From NCBI GenBank assembly GCA_017452525.1, contig JAFTMG010000006.1:1-45789 (forward strand): 45,789 nt of DNA, in the 5' to 3' direction. Each line of letters opens with the position of its first letter. Positions within the stretch are counted from its first letter, which is position 1. This stretch comes from Clostridia bacterium (GTDB lineage: Bacteria > Bacillota > Clostridia > Oscillospirales > CAG-272). Below, in pieces: positions 42,059 to 45,789 of this stretch. The position numbers and the translations under genes are program-made. The notes beneath the pieces are model-generated. The model was not told the DNA's origin, did no database searches, and was given only the letters and a program-made list of their open reading frames with translations.

Positions 42059-42819
42059 TGATCAAGCAAGCATGTAAAAAAATCGGGATACTTCTCTTTT
42101 GGCTCCTCGCGTGGTGGATCGCCGCCACCTTTTGGGTCAAGCAAGAGCTGTTCCTTCCATCCCCCATCCGCGTTTTGACGCGGTTGGGGGAATTGGTGTC
42201 AGAAAAGGAATTCTGGATCATCACAGCCACCTCGCTGGGGCGCATTTTCAGCGGTATTCTGATCGCTCTCGTACTCGGTGTATTTTGCGGTGTGCTGACC
42301 GCCCGCTTTTCCTTTCTGCGCGAGCTTCTCTCACCAATTCTTTCCATTATCAAAGCAACACCCGTAGCGTCCTTTATCATACTTGCTCTCGTCTGGATCA
42401 GCCGCGGTAAGCTTCCGATCTTCATTTCTATATTAATGGTTCTTCCCATCATTTGGGCAAACACAGAGCAAGGAATACGGGAGATCGACCCCAAATTATT
42501 AGAAATGGCAAAGATATTCCGTTTCTCATACTTCAAACGGCTGGTGCACATCACGATCCCCTCCGTTCTCCCCTATTTTATTGCTGCATGCCGAGCCTCG
42601 CTCGGCTTGGCGTGGAAGGCGGGAATCGCCGCTGAGGTTCTGGCAACACCGCAAAGATCCATCGGAAAAGAACTGTTTGAGTCCAAAACCTTTTTTGAAA
42701 TGACCGATCTTTTTGCATGGACGGTAACGGTGATCGTCTTGAGCATATGCATGGAAAAATTATTTTTCCTGTTGCTTCGTTCCCTGCTTCGTCACACTCA
42801 TACAGGAGGTGCCGCATGA
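42058..42819 (+). CDS. ABC importer permease, NitT/TauT (SsuC-like)
   Basis: 253 residues with six predicted helices and a cytoplasmic EAA loop at ~145-175 (EQGIREIDPKLLEMAKIFRFSYFKRLVHI) that docks on the ATPase. LGRIFSGILIALVLG (~60) and LGLAWKAGIAAEVLA (~181) are typical of the SsuC/TauC group. Its start overlaps the binding-protein stop and its stop overlaps the ATPase start (ATGA), so the three transporter genes are translationally coupled. Confidence 0.95.
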   Translation: MIKQACKKIGILLFWLLAWWIAATFWVKQELFLPSPIRVLTRLGELVSEKEFWIITATSLGRIFSGILIALVLGVFCGVLTARFSFLRELLSPILSIIKATPVASFIILALVWISRGKLPIFISILMVLPIIWANTEQGIREIDPKLLEMAKIFRFSYFKRLVHITIPSVLPYFIAACRASLGLAWKAGIAAEVLATPQRSIGKELFESKTFFEMTDLFAWTVTVIVLSICMEKLFFLLLRSLLRHTHTGGAA

Positions 42820-43451
42820 TTGCCGCTTTTGATCAGGTTTCCAAACACTTTCAAACAACAGATGCGGTACGCGATTTGAGCCTGACGCTTCCCACACACG
42901 GTATCATAGCGATCATGGGTCCCTCAGGTTGCGGAAAGACCACGATTCTACAGATGCTGGCGGGACTGACCGCCCCATCCTCGGGAAGTATCACATGTGA
43001 CGCTTCGCAAATTGCCTACGTTTTTCAGGAGCCCCGACTTCTTCCCTGGCGGACTGTGCTTGACAATGTCCTGCTGGCAAAAGCAAGAAAAGGAGCACCT
43101 CCATCCCATACTGCCACGGAATGGCTGGAGGCCGTAGGGCTTGGGGATTGTATTCATCGCTACCCCGAGGAATTGTCGGGTGGTATGCGGCAGCGCGTTT
43201 CCATTGCACGCGCGCTTTACTGTGACAGTGACCTTTTGCTGTTGGATGAGCCCTTCCACGGATTGGATGAGGGCAACAAACAGCGTATCATCTCCCTGAT
43301 TCGTGAAGCGCGTCGCGGAGAAGATACACTGACGGTCATGGTAACTCATGACCGAGAAGAAGCATTTGCGCTGGCAGATCAAGTCCTTGTTTTCGAAGGG
43401 GCGCCCGCATCCGATTATCGATACGAAAACAACAAAGGAGCCAATCCCTGA
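42816..43451 (+). CDS. ABC importer ATP-binding protein, NitT/TauT (SsuB-like)
   Basis: 211 residues from ATG 42816, which has AGGAGGT upstream; the longer frame to 42717 lies inside the permease. Walker A GPSGCGKTT (~36), VFQEPRLLPW Q-loop (~72), signature LSGGMRQR (~118), Walker B LLLLDEPFHGLD (~138) and VTHDREEA (~174): complete and probably active. It is shorter than SsuB by ~40 residues, with no regulatory tail. Ends in a terminator shared with sigG. Confidence 0.95.
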   Translation: MIAAFDQVSKHFQTTDAVRDLSLTLPTHGIIAIMGPSGCGKTTILQMLAGLTAPSSGSITCDASQIAYVFQEPRLLPWRTVLDNVLLAKARKGAPPSHTATEWLEAVGLGDCIHRYPEELSGGMRQRVSIARALYCDSDLLLLDEPFHGLDEGNKQRIISLIREARRGEDTLTVMVTHDREEAFALADQVLVFEGAPASDYRYENNKGANP

Positions 43452-43470
43452 TCGGCTCCTTTGTTGTTTT
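43426..43470. terminator. Bidirectional terminator between the ABC operon and sigG
   Basis: AAAACAACAAAGGAGCC (43426-43442) pairs with 43454-43470, a perfect 17-bp stem with an 11-base loop. It includes the last codons of the ATPase gene and stops at the sigG stop codon. Confidence 0.93.
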
Positions 43471-44243
43471 CAGAACTCCTTGCGGATCCGTTCTAACGCG
43501 CCCTTTTCCAAGCGTGATACCTGCGCCTGTGAGATGCCAATCTCTTCCGCAATCTCCATCTGTGTTTTATTTCCGTAAAAGCGCATTTGAATGATCTTCC
43601 GCTCACGGTCGGTCAATTTTTTCATTGCCTCCTTCAGCGCAATATTCTCCAGCCAGATCTCATCACTGCTTTCAGAATCACTGATCTGATCCATCACGTA
43701 CAGAGAATCTCCGTTTTCACTGAATACAGGCTCATATAAAGAGATTGGCTCAACGATCGCCTCCATTGCCTGCAATACGTTTTCCTTTTCCTCTCCCAGC
43801 TCCTTGGCAATCTCCTCCACCGTCGGCTCCGTTTCCTTTTCTCTCATCCAGCGCTCTCGCACCTGAAGTGCCCGATATGCCAGATCCCGTACGGAACGGC
43901 TGATGCGGATCGAGTTGTTGTCCCGAAGGTAACGACGTATCTCTCCAATGATCATCGGAACGGCATAGGTGGAAAATTTCACATCCAAGTCCAAATTAAA
44001 ATGGTCGACTGCTTTGATCAATCCAATGCAACCGACTTGAAACAGGTCATCCATATTCTCTTTTCGACCGGCAAACCGCTGAATGATACTGAGCACCAGG
44101 CGAAGATTCCCGCAGATCAACTCGTTTCTTGCCTGCATATCCCCTGCCTGACTTTTGATCAGCAGCTCCCTCTTCTCCTCGTCCGTCAATGTTTTCAAGC
44201 TGGAGGTATTCACACCGCAAAGTTCAACTTTATTATAAAACAT
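43470..44243 (-). CDS. sigG: Forespore RNA polymerase sigma factor SigG
   Basis: 257 residues from ATG 44243 with GGGAG upstream. The N-terminus MFYNKVELCGVNTSSLKTLT matches the SigG-specific start (NKVEICGVDTSKL in Bacillus). Region 2 (~55-110: DDLFQVGCIGLIKAVDHFNLDLDVKFSTYAVPMI, IRRYLRDNN), region 3 (~125-165) and region 4 (~195-250: LTDRERKIIQMRFYGNKTQMEIAEEIG, ISQAQVSRLEKGAL) are all present. It drives late forespore genes. An upstream ATG (44315) is rejected since the promoter lies after it. Unlike the usual spoIIGA-sigE-sigG cluster, it stands alone here. Confidence 0.97.
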   Translation of the reverse strand: MFYNKVELCGVNTSSLKTLTDEEKRELLIKSQAGDMQARNELICGNLRLVLSIIQRFAGRKENMDDLFQVGCIGLIKAVDHFNLDLDVKFSTYAVPMIIGEIRRYLRDNNSIRISRSVRDLAYRALQVRERWMREKETEPTVEEIAKELGEEKENVLQAMEAIVEPISLYEPVFSENGDSLYVMDQISDSESSDEIWLENIALKEAMKKLTDRERKIIQMRFYGNKTQMEIAEEIGISQAQVSRLEKGALERIRKEF

Positions 44244-44276
44244 GCCACACTCCCGTAACAGGTGATTTGTCACAAA

Positions 44277-44307
44277 AAGTATTGCCTGAGGGCACTTTTC
44301 CTTATTC
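44277..44307 (-). promoter_or_regulatory. SigF-type (forespore) promoter of sigG
   Basis: GAATA (44307-44303), 16 bases, GGCAATACTT (44286-44277) on the minus strand. The -10 fits GGNRANANTW at every position and the spacing is right. It would start the message about 25 bases before ATG 44243, inside the longest reading frame. Confidence 0.6.
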
Positions 44308-44329
44308 ATGAACATATTGGTATGTTTTG

Positions 44330-44370
44330 GAGGGGAAACAAAGGACCGAGCCTCGACCCGGTCCTTTGAC
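44330..44370 (-). terminator. Terminator of the second XRE/TPR-like gene
   Basis: AAAGGACCG (44340-44348) pairs with CGGTCCTTT (44359-44367); on the minus strand it runs into TTTGTTTCCCC. It keeps vegetative transcripts out of sigG. Confidence 0.8.
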
Positions 44371-44374
44371 TATA

Positions 44375-45499
44375 TTATTTTTCGTTTTCCACCTTGTCCA
44401 TCAGCTTCTTGAACCGGCGGTCAGAACGCAGAGGCTTGAGCGGCTTGCGGCTCATTACCGAGAGCATATGCTGCTTCACGGAATACTCCGTCTCCGGGAA
44501 GGCATAAGTATTTGCGGACAGGAGAGGCGTTTCTGTATTGTTCTTCACATTATAATACGCCTTATTGCTCTTCTCATACTCGTACAGCTTCTCCAGATAG
44601 TGAATCGCACGATCGGGATCTTCTGCCTTTACCGCCATCCGCGCCATATGATAATAGAGGATCTCCGGCTCCATATGGAGAGGCGGTGTAAACTCCTCGT
44701 CCTTGTAGATCGCACGGATCAGATCCAGAAGGGTCTGGTATACGGTCACAGCTTCCTCGTCGCGATTGGCTCGTCCCAGCGCGTTGCCGAGAGGAACGAT
44801 CTCGTTGGCGAGCATCGTCAGATACTGCGACACGTTAGCAGATCTTTGGGCAATTTCCGCCTCGTTGTTCTCCTGCTGGCGATCGATCCAGGCATGGATC
44901 GCGCCACCGGTATAGGAGGCGTCCATCGGGAACTGATCGGCAAGCTCGCGGGCACGGTCATAGTCCCCTCTTGCAACGTACAGTCTGACAAGCCATGTGC
45001 GGGCTTCCTGAATCATGGATTCATCGCGGCTATAGTGCATGATCGCATAGGCATTGCTCTCACACTCATTTACGATATCACGCTTCTCCTTGGCGGTCAG
45101 CTTAATATCTTCCGCGCAGAGGATCTGATATCCCAACATCAGGCGTGTCATACGAAGCTCCGACGAGTCATCATATTCGCGAGGACATTGCCGCAATGCT
45201 TCCAGTGCGCGGATCAGGGTCTCGGTGTCATTCTCATCGATCCCGGCACGCACGCGCAGAATCCATTCATGTACACTCTCCGAATGATCTACGGGAGGCT
45301 CCACGCCAAGCAACACATCGGTACTGACGCGGAACACCGTTGCCAAAGGAACGATCTGACGAATATCCGGCAGACCGGTATCCTTCTCCCACTTGGAGAT
45401 TGCCTGGGGGGTCACGCCGATCTTCGCGGCAAGCTCGTCCTGTGTCATTTCGCGCTCCTTGCGCAACTGTCTGATATTTTGTCCAATGGTCAATCCCAT
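44375..45499 (-). CDS. XRE-family regulator with TPR-like C-terminal region (second copy)
   Basis: 374 residues. Helix-turn-helix at ~6-60 (GQNIRQLRKEREMTQDELAAKIG, VTPQAISKWEKDTGLPDIRQIVPLATVF) is very close to that of the gene at 12671-13813; the later part is again ~300 residues of paired helices (for example YVARGDYDRARELADQFPM, AVKAEDPDRAIHYLEKLYEYE). Length, domain plan and the PDI-QIVPLAT-F-VSTD block show a paralogous pair. GAGG precedes the ATG. A palindrome overlaps its promoter, so autorepression is likely. Targets and any ligand are unknown. Confidence 0.88.
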   Translation of the reverse strand: MGLTIGQNIRQLRKEREMTQDELAAKIGVTPQAISKWEKDTGLPDIRQIVPLATVFRVSTDVLLGVEPPVDHSESVHEWILRVRAGIDENDTETLIRALEALRQCPREYDDSSELRMTRLMLGYQILCAEDIKLTAKEKRDIVNECESNAYAIMHYSRDESMIQEARTWLVRLYVARGDYDRARELADQFPMDASYTGGAIHAWIDRQQENNEAEIAQRSANVSQYLTMLANEIVPLGNALGRANRDEEAVTVYQTLLDLIRAIYKDEEFTPPLHMEPEILYYHMARMAVKAEDPDRAIHYLEKLYEYEKSNKAYYNVKNNTETPLLSANTYAFPETEYSVKQHMLSVMSRKPLKPLRSDRRFKKLMDKVENEK

Positions 45500-45604
45500 A
45501 TAAAAGCCTCACTTTCGGAGTTGTAATTCAAGCACATATCAACGTGCCGTTTGTTTCCGCTCGTCTTTTCAGCAAATCGAGCGTGAAACGATCTTGTTAA
45601 ATAT

Positions 45605-45634
45605 ATTATACACGATTTTTCGTTGATAATCAAC
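45605..45634 (-). promoter_or_regulatory. Promoter of the second XRE gene with palindromic operator
   Basis: TTGATT (45633-45628), 17 bases, TATAAT (45610-45605) on the minus strand. GTTGAT-A-ATCAAC (45622-45634), a perfect 6-bp inverted repeat, covers the -35 box and lies 7 bases before the -35 of the divergent Nudix gene. Suits control of both by one dimer. Confidence 0.6.
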
Positions 45635-45641
45635 ACAATTC

Positions 45642-45670
45642 TTGCATTTTTTCAAAAAATATGATATGAT
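45642..45670 (+). promoter_or_regulatory. Sigma-A promoter of the Nudix gene
   Basis: TTGCAT (45642-45647), 17 bases, TATGAT (45665-45670), about 57 bases before the ATG. Confidence 0.6.
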
Positions 45671-45727
45671 ATTGTCAGTAAAGATCAAATTTTGAGCAGA
45701 AAAGTCCAAACAAACGGAGAAAAACAC

Positions 45728-45789
45728 ATGAAAAACACAACGCTATGTTACATTGAACATCAAAATTCCTATTTGATGCTGCACCGTGT
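45728..45789 (+). CDS. Nudix hydrolase, N-terminal fragment (8-oxo-dGTP diphosphatase-like), cut by the window end
   Basis: Twenty codons are visible: MKNTTLCYIE then HQNSYLMLHR. The form TTLCYIE-x(4)-YLMLHR is typical of the first strand pair of MutT-like Nudix proteins in Clostridia, which clean oxidised nucleotides. CGGAGA precedes the ATG. The Nudix box itself lies beyond the window, so the call rests on this short start. Confidence 0.65.
   Translation, partial: MKNTTLCYIEHQNSYLMLHR

Noticed and set aside
44244..44315. N-terminal extension of SigG to an upstream ATG
   Set aside because: The SigF-type promoter and the SigG-specific N-terminus both place the start at 44243, where a good ribosome binding site exists.
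1..45789. CRISPR array, tRNA, rRNA, insertion sequence or prophage
   Set aside because: No regularly spaced repeats, no cloverleaf or rRNA-like stretch, no transposase, integrase or phage structural gene was found in reading both strands.

Overview
The window (45.8 kb, roughly half G+C, most genes on the minus strand) comes from an endospore-forming Gram-positive anaerobe, most likely a member of the Clostridia (Oscillospirales/Christensenellales-like). Support: spoIVA, the forespore sigma factor sigG, a DacF-type carboxypeptidase, GTP-dependent PEP carboxykinase, lipoproteins with Ser/Thr-rich linkers, strong GGAGG ribosome binding sites and TTGACA/TATAAT promoters. No rRNA, tRNA, CRISPR array, insertion sequence or prophage gene was seen. 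The lineage is inferred from gene content only.

Layout. 1-106: a strongly folded element with a long closing stem. 158-5449: a GME-fold-like gene facing a four-gene minus-strand operon (lipoprotein A, metallophosphoesterase, lipoprotein B, BadF-type N-acetylglucosamine kinase). 5627-7105: spoIVA. 7150-10473: an FtsX-type ABC exporter with a small membrane protein. 10815-12602: pckG. 12671-13813: an XRE/TPR-like regulator. 14019-18407: ECF sigma factor, membrane anti-sigma factor, small lipoprotein, MBOAT acyltransferase and DHHW/AlgJ-like protein, an envelope O-acylation locus. 18474-20071: TetR regulator and a membrane-anchored ComEC-like metallo-beta-lactamase protein. 20142-26024: a 1960-residue single-pass surface protein whose inner end looks like ribosomal protein L15. 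26405-31018: M18 aminopeptidase, a small conserved P-loop protein, glucose-6-phosphate isomerase and a D,D-carboxypeptidase. 31024-35906: two-component system divergent from a MacB-like ABC protein. 35966-40096: hexosamine/galactose operon (nucleotidyltransferase, NahK-like kinase, galE, galM). 40321-43451: Crp/Fnr-type regulator with a NitT/TauT-type ABC importer. 43470-44243: sigG behind a SigF-type promoter. 44375-45499: a second XRE/TPR-like regulator. 45728-end: the start of a Nudix hydrolase.

How the parts fit. Central carbon genes (pckG, pgi, galE/galM/NahK/nucleotidyltransferase, GlcNAc kinase) suggest a life on host- or wall-derived amino sugars and galactosides. Many other genes act at the envelope: three lipoproteins of unknown role, MBOAT/DHHW acylation, two FtsX-type ABC systems, a two-component system, a carboxypeptidase and the giant surface protein. 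Sporulation genes are scattered singly. Starts were reassigned by ribosome binding sites where the longest reading frame began too early; promoters and operators were read by eye and are predictions.

Best candidates for something new: the giant transmembrane protein with an acidic cytoplasmic tail and L15-like end, the ECF-led acylation operon, the lipoprotein pair around a phosphoesterase and amino-sugar kinase, and the folded element at the left edge.
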